Source: Rhizobium acidisoli (GTDB taxonomy: Bacteria; Pseudomonadota; Alphaproteobacteria; Rhizobiales; Rhizobiaceae). Taken from it: a DNA stretch of 64,000 nt. Shown piece after piece: positions 25,074 to 34,456 of this stretch. A model generated the notes under the pieces. That model searched no databases. It was given only the letters and a program-made list of their open reading frames with translations, and was not told the DNA's origin. The DNA lies in assembly GCF_002531755.2 (NCBI RefSeq), contig NZ_CP034998.1, forward strand, positions 434,001-498,000, written 5' to 3'. Each line of letters starts with the position of its first letter. Within the stretch, counting starts at the first letter, position 1. The translations under genes and the position numbers were made by a program.

Positions 25074-26558
25074 ATGGCACGCATCATTGAAACGGCAACC
25101 GGCGCGGACGCGCTTACCTTCGACGACGTGCTGCTGCAGCCCGGCCACTCCGAGGTCATGCCCGGCCAGACGAACATCGCGACCCGCATCGCCCGGGACT
25201 TCGAGCTCAACATCCCGATCCTGTCTTCGGCCATGGATACCGTCACCGAAAGCCGTCTGGCGATCGCTATGGCCCAGGCCGGCGGCCTCGGCGTCATCCA
25301 CCGCAACCTGACGCCGGTCGAGCAGGCCGAAGAAGTCCGCCAGGTGAAGAAGTTCGAAAGTGGCATGGTCGTCAATCCGGTCACCATCGGTCCGGAGGCA
25401 AAGCTTGCCGAAGCGCTCGGCCTGATGAAGTCACACGGCATTTCCGGTATCCCGGTCGTCGAGAAGTCGGGCCGCCTCGTCGGCATCCTGACCAACCGCG
25501 ACGTGCGCTTCGCCTCCGATCCGGAGCAGAAGATCCACGAGCTGATGACCAAGGACAATCTGGTCACCGTCAAGGAGAGCGTCGATCAGCAGGAGGCCAA
25601 GCGCCTGCTGCATTCGCACCGGATCGAGAAGCTGCTGGTCGTCGATACCGAAGGCCGCTGCGTCGGCCTGATCACCGTCAAGGATATCGAAAAGTCGCAG
25701 CTGAACCCGAACGCCTCCAAGGATGCGCAGGGCAGGCTTCGCGCTGCCGCCGCCATCAGCGTCGGCGATGACGGCTTCGAGCGCGCCGAACGGCTGATCG
25801 AGGCCGGTGTCGACCTGCTGGTTGTCGATACCGCCCATGGCCATTCGCAGCGCGTCCTCGATGCCGTCACCCGCGTCAAGAAGCTGTCCAACTCGGTGCG
25901 CATCATGGCCGGCAATGTCGCCACCTATGACGGTACGCGAGCGCTGATCGATGCGGGTGCGGATGCCGTCAAGGTCGGCATCGGCCCGGGCTCGATCTGC
26001 ACGACGCGCATCGTCGCCGGCGTCGGCGTTCCCCAGCTTGCCGCCATCATGTCGGCGGTTCAGGCAGCCCAGGCTCAGGACGTGCCCGTCATCGCCGATG
26101 GCGGCATCAAATTTTCCGGCGATCTTGCCAAGGCGATCGCCGCCGGCGCTTCCGCCGTGATGATCGGCTCGCTGCTGGCCGGCACCGATGAGAGCCCGGG
26201 CGAGGTCTATCTTTACCAGGGCCGTTCCTTCAAAGCCTATCGCGGCATGGGCTCCGTCGGCGCCATGGCCCGCGGCTCGGCCGACCGTTATTTCCAGGCT
26301 GAGGTGCGCGACACGCTGAAGCTCGTGCCGGAGGGTATCGAGGGTCAGGTTCCCTACAAGGGACCGGTCTCGGCTGTCGTCCACCAGCTCGCCGGCGGCC
26401 TCAAGGCGGCTATGGGTTATGTCGGCGGCAAGGACCTGAAGGATTTCCAGGAGCGGGCAACCTTCGTGCGCATCTCCGGCGCCGGTCTTCGCGAAAGCCA
26501 CGCCCACGACGTGACGATCACCCGCGAGAGCCCGAATTATCCGGGCGCCGGCCTCTGA
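25074..26558 (+). CDS. guaB: Inosine-5'-monophosphate dehydrogenase
   Basis: A 494-residue IMP dehydrogenase, the NAD-dependent step from IMP to XMP in GMP synthesis. [15 protein letters not shown] opens the TIM barrel, which is interrupted by two CBS domains (about residues 95-215). The catalytic loop GPGSICTTR has Cys309, and GGIKFSGD plus the flap region [10 protein letters not shown] follow. Length is normal. The ATG at 25074 has AAGGAA 7 bases upstream; a TTG at 25068 is also in frame. Its partner guaA is not in the window. A small membrane protein gene follows within two bases. Confidence 0.97.
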   Translation: MARIIETATGADALTFDDVLLQPGHSEVMPGQTNIATRIARDFELNIPILSSAMDTVTESRLAIAMAQAGGLGVIHRNLTPVEQAEEVRQVKKFESGMVVNPVTIGPEAKLAEALGLMKSHGISGIPVVEKSGRLVGILTNRDVRFASDPEQKIHELMTKDNLVTVKESVDQQEAKRLLHSHRIEKLLVVDTEGRCVGLITVKDIEKSQLNPNASKDAQGRLRAAAAISVGDDGFERAERLIEAGVDLLVVDTAHGHSQRVLDAVTRVKKLSNSVRIMAGNVATYDGTRALIDAGADAVKVGIGPGSICTTRIVAGVGVPQLAAIMSAVQAAQAQDVPVIADGGIKFSGDLAKAIAAGASAVMIGSLLAGTDESPGEVYLYQGRSFKAYRGMGSVGAMARGSADRYFQAEVRDTLKLVPEGIEGQVPYKGPVSAVVHQLAGGLKAAMGYVGGKDLKDFQERATFVRISGAGLRESHAHDVTITRESPNYPGAGL

Positions 26559-26560
26559 TC

Positions 26561-27112
26561 ATGAAGGCGGGCAGCGGGATTCCTCTCTGGATCGTCGCGC
26601 TGCTCGCTGCCCTCTGCCTTGCCGTGCTCGCCTGGACGACCTTTGGCTTCGTCGTTCCCTTCAAGCATGAAACCGGGCAGGCGGTGCTCGATACCTATTT
26701 CGCCGGCTACGATGAAGCGGCCGTCTTCCACATGCAGACGCTGCTTGATCAGAACGAGACGGCGGCGAAGCTGCTCAGCGCCATGTATTTCGGGCCGGAA
26801 CTGATCTTTCCTGCCTTGCTGACGGCGCTGCTGTTTCTCGCCTTGCTCAAGCTTGGCCCTCTCGGTGCGTGGTTCGGACGATCGCATCCGCTCGTCGGCC
26901 AGGCGATCTATCTGCTACCCTTCGTCTACGGTATCGCTGACTACGGCGAGAACATTGCGAGCCTGATCGCCTTCGGCGACGGTCCTTCCGCAGGCCTTGC
27001 CGCGCAGCTGCTGCCATGGATGACGAGGCTGAAATTCGCGAGCCTCGCCATCTCGTGCATCGTCCTTGTCAGGCTTGCCATCGCCCGTTGGCTGTCGCCA
27101 GGCCGGGATTGA
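26561..27112 (+). CDS. Small integral membrane protein, unknown function
   Basis: A 183-residue protein that I do not recognise. It has about four hydrophobic segments: near residues 8-30, 82-98, 112-128 and 155-175. Between the first two is a soluble loop of roughly 50 residues with GYDEAAVFHMQTLLDQNE. The topology looks like a four-helix inner-membrane protein. The gene starts two bases after guaB and is likely co-transcribed, but a functional link to purine synthesis is not implied. It is convergent with the LysR gene starting 8 bases after its stop. Confidence 0.75.
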   Translation: MKAGSGIPLWIVALLAALCLAVLAWTTFGFVVPFKHETGQAVLDTYFAGYDEAAVFHMQTLLDQNETAAKLLSAMYFGPELIFPALLTALLFLALLKLGPLGAWFGRSHPLVGQAIYLLPFVYGIADYGENIASLIAFGDGPSAGLAAQLLPWMTRLKFASLAISCIVLVRLAIARWLSPGRD

Positions 27113-27119
27113 GGCGGCG

Positions 27120-28037
27120 TCAACTCCTCCTCCGCCAAACCGGATTTGACAGTCTCGCCATCATGAAGTCGGCAAGGACCTCGACCTTCGCTGGCCGACC
27201 CCGAGCCGAAGGTGTGACGAAATACAGTGCGCCGGTCGGCAGCGTCCAGTCGGGAAGGATTGGCGTCAACTGGCCGTCGACGAGATAGTCATGCGCGAGA
27301 AATTCGGGGAGTTCGATGATCCCGAGGCCCCGTAGCGCCATTGGCACCAACGCTTGCGAATTGGTGGCCCGGAGAGAGCCGCTTGGTGAGATGACCTCCT
27401 CCTTGCCTTCGCTATTGCGCAGGCGCCAGACATCCTGTCGCGCCCTGTAGGCGTATCCGAGGCAATGGTGAGCCGTTAGCTCGCGGGGATGTTCCGGTAA
27501 GCCGTACTGTTTAAGGTATGCGGGTGCCGCGAGAATGAAGCGATCCACCGGCGCCAGCCTGCGCGCGACCAATGACGAATCCGGCAATACCGCTATTCTG
27601 AGTGCCGCATCGAAGCCGTCTCCCACGATATCGACGACAGCATCGCTCATATGCAGGTCGATGGAAATCTCCGGAAAGAGCTCGAAAAAGTCAGGCAGGA
27701 TCGGGGCCAGCCAGCGTGTCCCAAAGTCCATCGGCGCGGCAAGCCTGATCAGCCCCTTCGGCCGGGTGGCAAGCTCCCGGGCGGCGTCCTCTGCCATCTC
27801 GGCCTCGGCATAGATCCGTGCGGCGCTGTCGACCAGTCGCAGGCCGAAATCGGTCAAAGCGAGTTGTCGAGAGGTGCGGTTGAAGAGCCTTGCGCCCAGC
27901 CTCTGCTCAAGACGGCTTACGGCCCGCGAAACCGTCGGCACCGACACACCGAGCGTCTGCGCAGCCCGAGCGAAAGAACGCTCCTCGGCGACCTTTGCGA
28001 ACATCGCCAGTCCCTCGAAATCGGGAAATTTGTTCAT
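27120..28037 (-). CDS. LysR family transcriptional regulator (next to SDR)
   Basis: A 305-residue LysR regulator. The N-terminal winged helix-turn-helix is FAKVAEERSFARAAQTLGVSVPTVSRAVSRLE; the effector domain occupies about residues 90-295. The ATG at 28037 begins MNKFPDFEGL, which fits the family; the frame is open a further 99 bases. It is divergent from an SDR oxidoreductase gene 92 bases away, a classic arrangement in which LysR controls the neighbour and itself. The effector is unknown. It belongs to the large rhizobial group also represented by the regulator at 41892. Confidence 0.92.
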   Translation of the reverse strand: MNKFPDFEGLAMFAKVAEERSFARAAQTLGVSVPTVSRAVSRLEQRLGARLFNRTSRQLALTDFGLRLVDSAARIYAEAEMAEDAARELATRPKGLIRLAAPMDFGTRWLAPILPDFFELFPEISIDLHMSDAVVDIVGDGFDAALRIAVLPDSSLVARRLAPVDRFILAAPAYLKQYGLPEHPRELTAHHCLGYAYRARQDVWRLRNSEGKEEVISPSGSLRATNSQALVPMALRGLGIIELPEFLAHDYLVDGQLTPILPDWTLPTGALYFVTPSARGRPAKVEVLADFMMARLSNPVWRRRS

Positions 28038-28129
28038 TTCATTCCTGAAACAATGGCTTTCAATTCTTTCTATTCCGAAAGGATGCCCTCGTCCATATCT
28101 CAGCTTCAGTCGAGCCAAAGGAGACGACA

Positions 28130-28885
28130 ATGACACAACGATTGAATGCGAAGATTGCAGTTATCACCGGCGCCACGTCTGGGATCGGCCTTGCCGCAGC
28201 GAAGCGCTTCGTGGCTGAGGGCGCACGGGTCTTCATTACCGGCCGCCGCAAGGACGTTCTCGATGCGGCAATCGCTGAAATCGGCGGCGGGGTTGTGGGG
28301 ATCCAGGCGGATTCAGCCAACCTCGCTGACCTCGATCGCCTCTATGAGGAGGTGAAGGCTGAGGCCGGGAGAGTTGACGTGCTCTTCGTCAACGCAGGTG
28401 GCGGCTCCATGTTGCCCCTCGGCGAAATCACGGAAGAGCAGTATGACGACACATTCGATCGAAACGTGAAGGGGGTTCTCTTTACGGTGCAAAAGGCCCT
28501 GCCGCTGCTCTCGCGAGGAGCATCGGTCATCTTGACGGGATCAACAGCAGGCTCGGGCGGCACACCCGCCTTCAGCGTCTACGCCGCATCGAAAGCCGCC
28601 TTGCGCAGCTTTGCGCGCAACTGGATCCTCGACTTGAAGGATCGCGGCATTCGGATCAACACGCTCAGTCCTGGCCCGACGGAAACGACCGGACTGGTCG
28701 AATTGGCGGGTAAGGATCCAGCCCACCAGCAGGGTTTGCTCGATGCCCTTGCGGCCCAGGTGCCAATGGGCAGGGTTGGCCGTGCCGAGGAGGTTGCCGC
28801 TGCCGCACTCTTCCTCGCCTCGGATGATTCCAGCTTCGTCACCGGTGCCGAACTCTTCGTCGATGGTGGCAGCGCCCAGGTGTAA
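28130..28885 (+). CDS. SDR family oxidoreductase
   Basis: A 251-residue classical short-chain dehydrogenase. The cofactor motif TGATSGIG is at about residues 13-20, the NAG-type NAGGG near 89, catalytic Ser in LTGSTAGSG near 138-146 and YAASKAAL near 151-158, and the C-terminal end VDGGSAQV. An Arg-Arg pair after beta-2 (ITGRRKD) favours NADP. AAGGAGA precedes the ATG by 6 bases. It is divergent from a LysR gene and probably its target. Its substrate, perhaps an alcohol or ketone, cannot be named. Confidence 0.93.
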   Translation: MTQRLNAKIAVITGATSGIGLAAAKRFVAEGARVFITGRRKDVLDAAIAEIGGGVVGIQADSANLADLDRLYEEVKAEAGRVDVLFVNAGGGSMLPLGEITEEQYDDTFDRNVKGVLFTVQKALPLLSRGASVILTGSTAGSGGTPAFSVYAASKAALRSFARNWILDLKDRGIRINTLSPGPTETTGLVELAGKDPAHQQGLLDALAAQVPMGRVGRAEEVAAAALFLASDDSSFVTGAELFVDGGSAQV

Positions 28886-28993
28886 AGGCAATATCGGCTT
28901 TGCGGATGCCCGCGGCAAGCCGCCCCTGGCATCCGTTGAACCTTTCCGCTAATGCTCCTCGCGACATGCGAAAGCGGAAAAGGAAGTGCCGAA

Positions 28994-29410
28994 ATGACCG
29001 GCTATGAAATCTTTTGGCCACTCCTTGCCCATGTGGCGCTGGTCTACGGTCTTTATGTGCTTCTTGGGCAGCGGCGCGCAAAAATGGTCCGCGCCGGCAG
29101 CGTCGCGAAATCGGATTACCGCGAAAATCGCGGCGAGCCGGCTGAAAGCCTCGTCGTCAAGAACTGCCTTGCCAATCAGTTCGAATTGCCCGTGCTGTTC
29201 CACGCCTGCTGTATTCTTCTCTATGTCTCCGAGGCCGACAATATCGTCGCTGTCGGCCTCGCCTGGCTCTTCGTCGCCCTCCGGTACGCTCATGCTGCCG
29301 TCCATGTCACCAGCAACGATCTGCGCTACCGCAGCCCGCTCTTTGCCGCCGGATACCTGGTGTTGGGAGCGATGTGGGTCTGGCTCGCCGCATGGATGGC
29401 GATGGGCTGA
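28994..29410 (+). CDS. MAPEG family membrane protein
   Basis: A 138-residue protein with four predicted transmembrane helices and the MAPEG signature region ENRGEPAESLVVKNCLANQFELPVLFH, where the Glu, Asn-Gln-Phe-Glu and Arg positions of this glutathione/eicosanoid-related family occur. The ATG at 28994 has AAAAGGAAG upstream; an in-frame upstream ATG at 28952 would add a non-family leader. Bacterial MAPEG proteins may use glutathione, but the reaction is usually unknown. It stands alone between the SDR and TetR genes. Confidence 0.85.
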   Translation: MTGYEIFWPLLAHVALVYGLYVLLGQRRAKMVRAGSVAKSDYRENRGEPAESLVVKNCLANQFELPVLFHACCILLYVSEADNIVAVGLAWLFVALRYAHAAVHVTSNDLRYRSPLFAAGYLVLGAMWVWLAAWMAMG

Positions 29411-29659
29411 GGACGGCGCGGAGCCTCGTCAGGCGCGCCCGAGTGGACGGCATTGTACTCGTCTCGGGCCGCCGCATAGATATCTCTTCGGTCAGAGAAT
29501 CCTACAACTATTTCAGGTCTTTCTGCCGCTAATCAATTAGCATGATATGATCTAGAGGCCTGATTTCACACGGCTTTGCCGGTCGTTAAAATGCGACCGT
29601 TTTCGTTTACGACTGATGAAGGCCTGCAATGTCATACCCGCTCGACGCGCTGATTTGGC

Positions 29660-30340
29660 ATGATGCCTGCCCGCGCGAACAATAAGAACGGGAACGACAT
29701 GGGCGTGGAAAGCATGGATCGGATCGGCTTGCGCAGGAAGCCGAAGCAGGAGCGCAGTATCCAGAGGCTGGACGTTATTCTCGCCGCCGCCGCCAAGATC
29801 ATTGCCGAAAAGGGCGTCAGCGCCATGCGGATGACGGAACTTGCCGTTGCTGCCAAAGTGCCTATCGGCTCGGTCTACCAGTATTTTCCTGAAAAGGCGG
29901 CGATCGTCAAAGCCTTGTTCGACCAGCACGCCTCGGCAATCCAGGCGAAGACGGCGGCGATGTTTGCCGACGTTGAGACGCTCGACCAGGCGCTCGACCT
30001 CGTCTGCGACATCATCGACTGGTATTACGAGTCCTACCATGATGATCCCGTCTATCTCGGCGTCTGGATGGGAACGGAGACCGACCAGGATCTGCTGCAG
30101 CTGAATATCGAGCATAGCGGCCGCGTCGCCGGCATCTTTCATGAGGCCGTGCGGCGGCTGGCGCCCGACCTTTGCGACGAAGAGATGTATGCGCGCACTT
30201 ACCTGTTCAGCCACCTGATCGGCGCCGTCATCCGGCTTGCCGCCGTCAGCGACAAGGCCTTGGCGCGACGCATGCTCGACGAGTGGAAACGCGTCATCCG
30301 CGCCTCCCTTTTCGCCGCGACCGCGAAGCGCGCCGCCTGA
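29660..30340 (+). CDS. TetR/AcrR family transcriptional regulator
   Basis: A 226-residue TetR-type repressor. The DNA-binding domain fills about residues 29-80: RLDVILAAAAKIIAEKG, then the helix-turn-helix MTELAVAAKVPIGSVYQYFPEKAAIV. The C-terminal ligand domain is all-helical and includes an Arg/Glu-rich end. The start is ambiguous between ATG 29660 and ATG 29699. No obvious target is divergent from it; the 249-base region upstream holds no other gene and may carry its operator. It ends 20 bases from the convergent LysR gene. Confidence 0.9.
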   Translation: MMPARANNKNGNDMGVESMDRIGLRRKPKQERSIQRLDVILAAAAKIIAEKGVSAMRMTELAVAAKVPIGSVYQYFPEKAAIVKALFDQHASAIQAKTAAMFADVETLDQALDLVCDIIDWYYESYHDDPVYLGVWMGTETDQDLLQLNIEHSGRVAGIFHEAVRRLAPDLCDEEMYARTYLFSHLIGAVIRLAAVSDKALARRMLDEWKRVIRASLFAATAKRAA

Positions 30341-30360
30341 GGGCTGTTACCTCTTACCCC

Positions 30361-31317
30361 TTACCAGCTCGGCACCATATTGGCGGCCTTCAGCCGTGGA
30401 TAAAGGCGTGCCTGGGCAGATTTGACATCGGCTTCCAGCGTGTCGTCGACGACGGCAGGCGTGATGTTGTCGAGACAGGCGGTGATATGCGCGGTGATCG
30501 CGTTCATCAGCGAGAGAGAAACCCCCGGTCGCTTCATGATGCCGATCTGCACCGGCGGCAGCGCCGGAAAGCCGTCCGCCTGGCTCAGCACCTTCATGCC
30601 GGTTCGCAGTGCTGATTCCGGCATCACCGAGACCGCCATGCCGGCAAGCACGGCGGCGGCAACGACGGTGCAGGACCAGCTGGTGAACAGGATCTGGTGT
30701 TCACGCCCCACCGCATCGAGCGCCGAGCAGGCAAGCTGGCGCCATTGGCAATCGCGCCTGCCGACGGCAAGCGGTACCGGCGCGTCGTCGCGGATCGGAT
30801 GGTTGGCCGACCCCACCCAGCAGAGCGGCTCGGTTCTCACCACATCTGACATGCGCTCGCGCGGATTGTGGGTGACGAGCGCGATATCGAGCTCGCCCTT
30901 GTGCATGCGCTCGGCCAAGTCCACCGAGGGCTCGCAGACGATGTAGAGCTCGACATTCGGATGCGTCTTGGCGAAGCGGCCGATGATTTCGGGCATGTAG
31001 CGGTCGGCATAATCGTCAGGCGTGCCGATGCGCAGCGTGCCCTCCAGCCTGTTGTCGTCGAAGGCGGCGATCGCCTCATTGTTCAGACGGATGATGCGCC
31101 GGGCATAGTTGAGCAGTTTTTCACCCTCGACCGTCAGCCGGTTGCCGCGTCCGTCCTTGATGAACAGCTGCTTGCCGATGCGCTCTTCGAGACGGCGCAT
31201 CTGCATGGAAACGGCCGATTGGGTCTTGTAGACCCTGTCGGCGGCCTTGGTGAAGCTGCCGGAATCGACGATGGCGATGAAAGTCTGCAACTGGTCGAGA
31301 TCAAGAGGCGCGGACAT
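30361..31317 (-). CDS. LysR family transcriptional regulator (LrhA-like)
   Basis: A 318-residue LysR regulator. The helix-turn-helix region is LDLDQLQTFIAIVDSGSFTKAADRVYKTQSAVSMQMRRLEE, a sequence type close to LrhA/HexA regulators. The effector domain follows from about residue 95 and includes GTLRIGTPDDYADRY. I place the start at 31317 (MSAPLD); ATG 31329 is four codons further out. It is divergent from the DUF1127 gene at 31522. A Fur-box-like palindrome lies between them at 31337-31355, which might serve either gene. Confidence 0.92.
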   Translation of the reverse strand: MSAPLDLDQLQTFIAIVDSGSFTKAADRVYKTQSAVSMQMRRLEERIGKQLFIKDGRGNRLTVEGEKLLNYARRIIRLNNEAIAAFDDNRLEGTLRIGTPDDYADRYMPEIIGRFAKTHPNVELYIVCEPSVDLAERMHKGELDIALVTHNPRERMSDVVRTEPLCWVGSANHPIRDDAPVPLAVGRRDCQWRQLACSALDAVGREHQILFTSWSCTVVAAAVLAGMAVSVMPESALRTGMKVLSQADGFPALPPVQIGIMKRPGVSLSLMNAITAHITACLDNITPAVVDDTLEADVKSAQARLYPRLKAANMVPSW

Positions 31318-31336
31318 TGTGTCACCCATAAAGATA

Positions 31337-31355
31337 GCTGATGATAATCATTAGA
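31337..31355. promoter_or_regulatory. Fur-box-like palindrome between LysR and DUF1127
   Basis: The 19-base site centres on ATGATAATCAT and agrees with the classic Fur consensus at 15 of 19 positions by my count. It lies 20-38 bases upstream of the LysR start codon and about 170 bases upstream of the DUF1127 gene. In rhizobia Fur-type proteins usually act as the manganese regulator Mur, while RirA and Irr govern iron, so a LysR autoregulatory site is an equal possibility. Confidence 0.4.
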
Positions 31356-31521
31356 AACATTCGTTGGACTGATCAATAGCTCTTTGGCATCTTCGGGATG
31401 CAAATCAAGCAAAGTGAAGGACAGACGCCCTGCCTGTCCAAGCAGAATTCAGCCTTATCCCTTCCCGCACGACCTCGCGGGAGGGGTGGGTTGTTGCGTG
31501 CCCTCGAGAAAGGAGAGTTCG

Positions 31522-31821
31522 ATGCTTATGACAAACCGGACAACAGAACTCGACTGCGGCAAGCTCGCCCCGACGCTTTTCCAGCGTCTGGTCGCAGGCC
31601 TCGCTCCGCTGGTCTCCCTCTTTCGCGGGCTCCGCAATCGCATGGAGATCAACACGCTGCATGATCTGAATGACAGTCAGCTGAGGGATATCGGCCTAAG
31701 CAGGGCCGACCTGACCTCTGCGTTCCTGGCATCGACGTTTTTCGAGGACCCGTCGGAACATCTGACGCGCTCGGCGCGCAATCGCTGGCGCCTGCAGCTC
31801 TTCCGCTCCTACAACGAATAG
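31522..31821 (+). CDS. DUF1127 domain small protein
   Basis: A 99-residue basic protein with a C-terminal DUF1127 (YjiS-like) motif: INTLHDLNDSQLRDIGLSRADL at about residues 45-66. AAGGAGAG lies 6 bases before the ATG at 31522. DUF1127 proteins are small, numerous in alphaproteobacteria, and some are linked to RNA turnover or phosphate and carbon metabolism, but this one is longer than the common 45-70 residue forms. It is a single-gene transcript with a strong terminator just downstream. Confidence 0.82.
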   Translation: MLMTNRTTELDCGKLAPTLFQRLVAGLAPLVSLFRGLRNRMEINTLHDLNDSQLRDIGLSRADLTSAFLASTFFEDPSEHLTRSARNRWRLQLFRSYNE

Positions 31822-31869
31822 GAGCGTCGAGTTTCCCCGCAGGGTGATAGCCAATAGCCCTGCCGCTTG

Positions 31870-31910
31870 ACCCGGAGACCGGCTTTTCCCAAGCCATCTC
31901 CGGGTTTTTT
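31870..31910 (+). terminator. Rho-independent terminator after DUF1127 gene
   Basis: ACCCGGAGA (31870-31878) pairs with TCTCCGGGT (31897-31905), followed by a run of T to 31911. The 18-base loop contains a smaller GGCTT/AAGCC pairing. It ends the DUF1127 transcript and sits immediately beside the stop codon of the convergent DUF937 gene. Confidence 0.88.
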
Positions 31911-32788
31911 TATGCCTTGGTTTCAGGCGGCTTCGGCCGGTAGGTTTCGAAGATCGCTTCCAGGTTTCTCTGGTAGGTCTTCTGCACTTCCAGCCCGCTG
32001 TCGAACATGGCGTTCAGGATCTCGGTATAGCTGTCGGCAGTGGCTTTCGCTTCTTCTTTCGGCGCCTCTTCCTTCGGCGCTTTTTGCGTCTTGGCAGCCG
32101 GTTGCTTGGCCGCCGCCGGCTGCCCAAGCCCGGCCATCATTTCCTGGAAGGCCTTGGCGAAGGGATTGTCGAGGAAGGGGTTCGGCTGAGGTGCCGGTTC
32201 GGCCTTCGGCACCGAAAACATCTGCTGCATCGCCTGCGTGAAGGGATTGTCGAAGATACTCGGCTGCGCGGCCTTCGGTTTCGGCGCGAAGCCGGTACTC
32301 TCCAGCCATTGCTGGATAGTCTCGCCCATCGCCGTATTGACGAAGGGATTGATCGGCGAAGCCATCTGGCCGGTCGTCTGCTTGAAGAGCCCGCCCATCA
32401 GCGTATCGGCCAGCACCGGCAGCATCCGCTTGTAGATATCCTGGCCGATGCCGGTCATCTGCGCGGCCTGGGCGGCGACCGCCCGCGAAACCTCTTTCGA
32501 GCCGAAAAGCTGGGCAAGGATATTGTTGCCGTCGGAAATGCCCTCGGGCGTAAAAGCCCGGTTCATATCCTCGAAATAGCGCGCATAATTGCCGGAGGAG
32601 ACGGCCTGCATCAGCCCGACGAAATCATAAGGGTTGCTGGTGCTGCGTTTCAGGCCGGCTGAGAAAGCCGGCATCAGCGCCGCCATCGCCTTGGTCGCCT
32701 GTTCCTGCGCGAGGTTGAACTGGCGGGCGATCGCTTCCATCGCCGCGCCGTTCTGCGCCTGCATCATCATGTCGAAGAGTGGCAGCAT
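31910..32788 (-). CDS. DUF937 domain-containing protein
   Basis: A 292-residue protein. The N-terminal half (about 1-130) is the DUF937-type Ala/Gln-rich helical region. The second half contains three related short motifs, NPFVNTAMGETIQQW, NPFTQAMQQMF and NPFAKAFQEMM, separated by Pro/Lys linkers, then an Ala-Lys-Glu stretch (KAPKEEAPKEEAKA) and a helical C-terminus. No signal peptide or membrane segment is seen. The composition resembles granule-associated or phasin-like proteins, but that is inference. It is transcribed alone, convergent with the DUF1127 gene. Confidence 0.75.
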   Translation of the reverse strand: MLPLFDMMMQAQNGAAMEAIARQFNLAQEQATKAMAALMPAFSAGLKRSTSNPYDFVGLMQAVSSGNYARYFEDMNRAFTPEGISDGNNILAQLFGSKEVSRAVAAQAAQMTGIGQDIYKRMLPVLADTLMGGLFKQTTGQMASPINPFVNTAMGETIQQWLESTGFAPKPKAAQPSIFDNPFTQAMQQMFSVPKAEPAPQPNPFLDNPFAKAFQEMMAGLGQPAAAKQPAAKTQKAPKEEAPKEEAKATADSYTEILNAMFDSGLEVQKTYQRNLEAIFETYRPKPPETKA

Positions 32789-32934
32789 GGAGGTCCCTTT
32801 CCCCGAGTCGTGACGCGTGTCACGCCACTATATCCGGAAAAGGAAATGTGCAAACGGCTTTTTGCTATAAGAACTTAAAGCCGTACCTGCAAACTGCCGG
32901 GTGGGTTTCCGAGCTGGCGAAGACCCGGGCAGGC

Positions 32935-34308
32935 TCAGTATTGATAGTCCTCGAACACCGGTTCGACGGAACCGTTCCACCGGCCGTGATAGAGCGACAG
33001 CAGATCCTCGGCGAGCGTCGCCTTCTTGGCGAGCACCTCGTCGAGCGGCGCCAGGAAGATCGTCTCGTCCTGGCCTTCCCGGTTGAGCTTGCCGCGCGCC
33101 TTGAGGCCGGCCCTTGAAATGCCGACCACTTCGCGCGCCATGTCGAAGAGCGGGTGTCCGCGAAACTCGGCCTTCAGCCCCTGCGACGGAACGGCATCGC
33201 GCAGCGCGCCGATCTCGGCAAAGCTCCAATCCTTTGTCAACTGGTCGGCGGCGTCGAGTGCGGCATCGTCGTAAAGCAGGCCGACCCAGAAGGCCGGCAA
33301 GGCACAGATGCGCCGCCACGGGCCGCCGTCGGCGCCGCGCATTTCGAGGAAACGCTTCAGCCGCACGTCGGGGAAGAGCGTCGAAAGATGGTTCGTCCAG
33401 TCGCCCATCGTCGGCGCCGGATCGGCGACCTCACCCTTCAGCGCGCCGTTCATGAACTGGCGGAAAGTGACATGGGTACAGTCGTGATAGCGGCCGTCGC
33501 GGACGATGAAATACATCGGCACGTCGAGCGCCCATTCGGCATAGTCGCGGAAGCCGAAATCGTCGCGGAAGGTGAAATCGAGCAGGCCCGAGCGCCGGTT
33601 GTCGGTGTCGCGCCAGATATCGCCGCGCCAGGAGAGCAGCCCGTTCGGCTTGCCCTCGGTGAAGGGCGAGGATGCAAAGAGGGCGGTCGCCAGCGATTGC
33701 AGCTTCATCGAAACGCGCATTTTCTTGCGCATGTCGTCTTCAGAGGAAAAATCGAGATTCACCTGGATCGTACAGGTGCGGTACATCATGTCGAGACCCT
33801 GGCTGCCGACCTTCGGCATATAGCGGGTCATGATCTCGTAGCGCGATTTCGGCATCTGCGGGGTTTCCGCATAAGTCCATTTCGGACTGCCGCCGATGCC
33901 GAGGAAGCGGATGCCCATCGGCTCGGCGATTTCGCGCAGCGTCGCCAGATGCTGGTTCGATTCCCTGCAGGTCTCGTGGATCGTTTCCAGCGGTGCGCCG
34001 GACAGTTCGAACTGACCGCCGGGCTCGATCGAGATCGCGCCCATGCCGCTCTGCTCGGCCAGGCCGATGATGTTGCCGCCGTCCATGATCGGCTCCCAGC
34101 CGCTTTTCGCCTGCAGGCCGGTCAAAAGGGCCGAAATGCTGGCGTCGCCGAAATAGGGAACCGGGCTGTTGTCGGCGCGGAAGAAGGCGAATTTCTCGTG
34201 TTCGGTGCCGATCCGAAAGCGCTCCCGCGGCTTGTTGCCGGCGGCGATATAATCGGTCAGATCCTGAACCGAAGAGAGCGGTGTCTGGTCGGTGGTGTCG
34301 CGGGCCAT
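32935..34308 (-). CDS. gshA: Glutamate-cysteine ligase
   Basis: A 457-residue gamma-glutamylcysteine synthetase of the plant/alphaproteobacterial class, the first step of glutathione synthesis. GTEHEKFAFF near residue 33 and SIEPGGQFELSG near 95 are the ATP/glutamate-binding motifs of the GCS2-like fold. The TCTIQVNLDFSSEDDM segment near 182 and WRGDIWRDTDNRRSGLL near 230 are also family-typical. Length is normal. It follows rsmE on the same strand after 148 bases. Glutathione is needed in rhizobia for stress tolerance and symbiosis (established for the genus, not shown here). Confidence 0.95.
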   Translation of the reverse strand: MARDTTDQTPLSSVQDLTDYIAAGNKPRERFRIGTEHEKFAFFRADNSPVPYFGDASISALLTGLQAKSGWEPIMDGGNIIGLAEQSGMGAISIEPGGQFELSGAPLETIHETCRESNQHLATLREIAEPMGIRFLGIGGSPKWTYAETPQMPKSRYEIMTRYMPKVGSQGLDMMYRTCTIQVNLDFSSEDDMRKKMRVSMKLQSLATALFASSPFTEGKPNGLLSWRGDIWRDTDNRRSGLLDFTFRDDFGFRDYAEWALDVPMYFIVRDGRYHDCTHVTFRQFMNGALKGEVADPAPTMGDWTNHLSTLFPDVRLKRFLEMRGADGGPWRRICALPAFWVGLLYDDAALDAADQLTKDWSFAEIGALRDAVPSQGLKAEFRGHPLFDMAREVVGISRAGLKARGKLNREGQDETIFLAPLDEVLAKKATLAEDLLSLYHGRWNGSVEPVFEDYQY

Positions 34309-34456
34309 GCGGGGTACCTGTATTCAAAAAAGGCGCCCAGGGGGCCGGGCAGCTGGAAGGCTGATTAGGACCCAAGTCACGTATGTTGCAAGTGAAATTC
34401 TTTCAATGACGCATCAAAAAAATAACAGCAATTTCCATGTCCACCCGTTTTTCTCG

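Noticed and set aside
33154..34368. Open frame of 404 residues on the plus strand
   Set aside because: It is antisense to gshA and has shadow-type composition.
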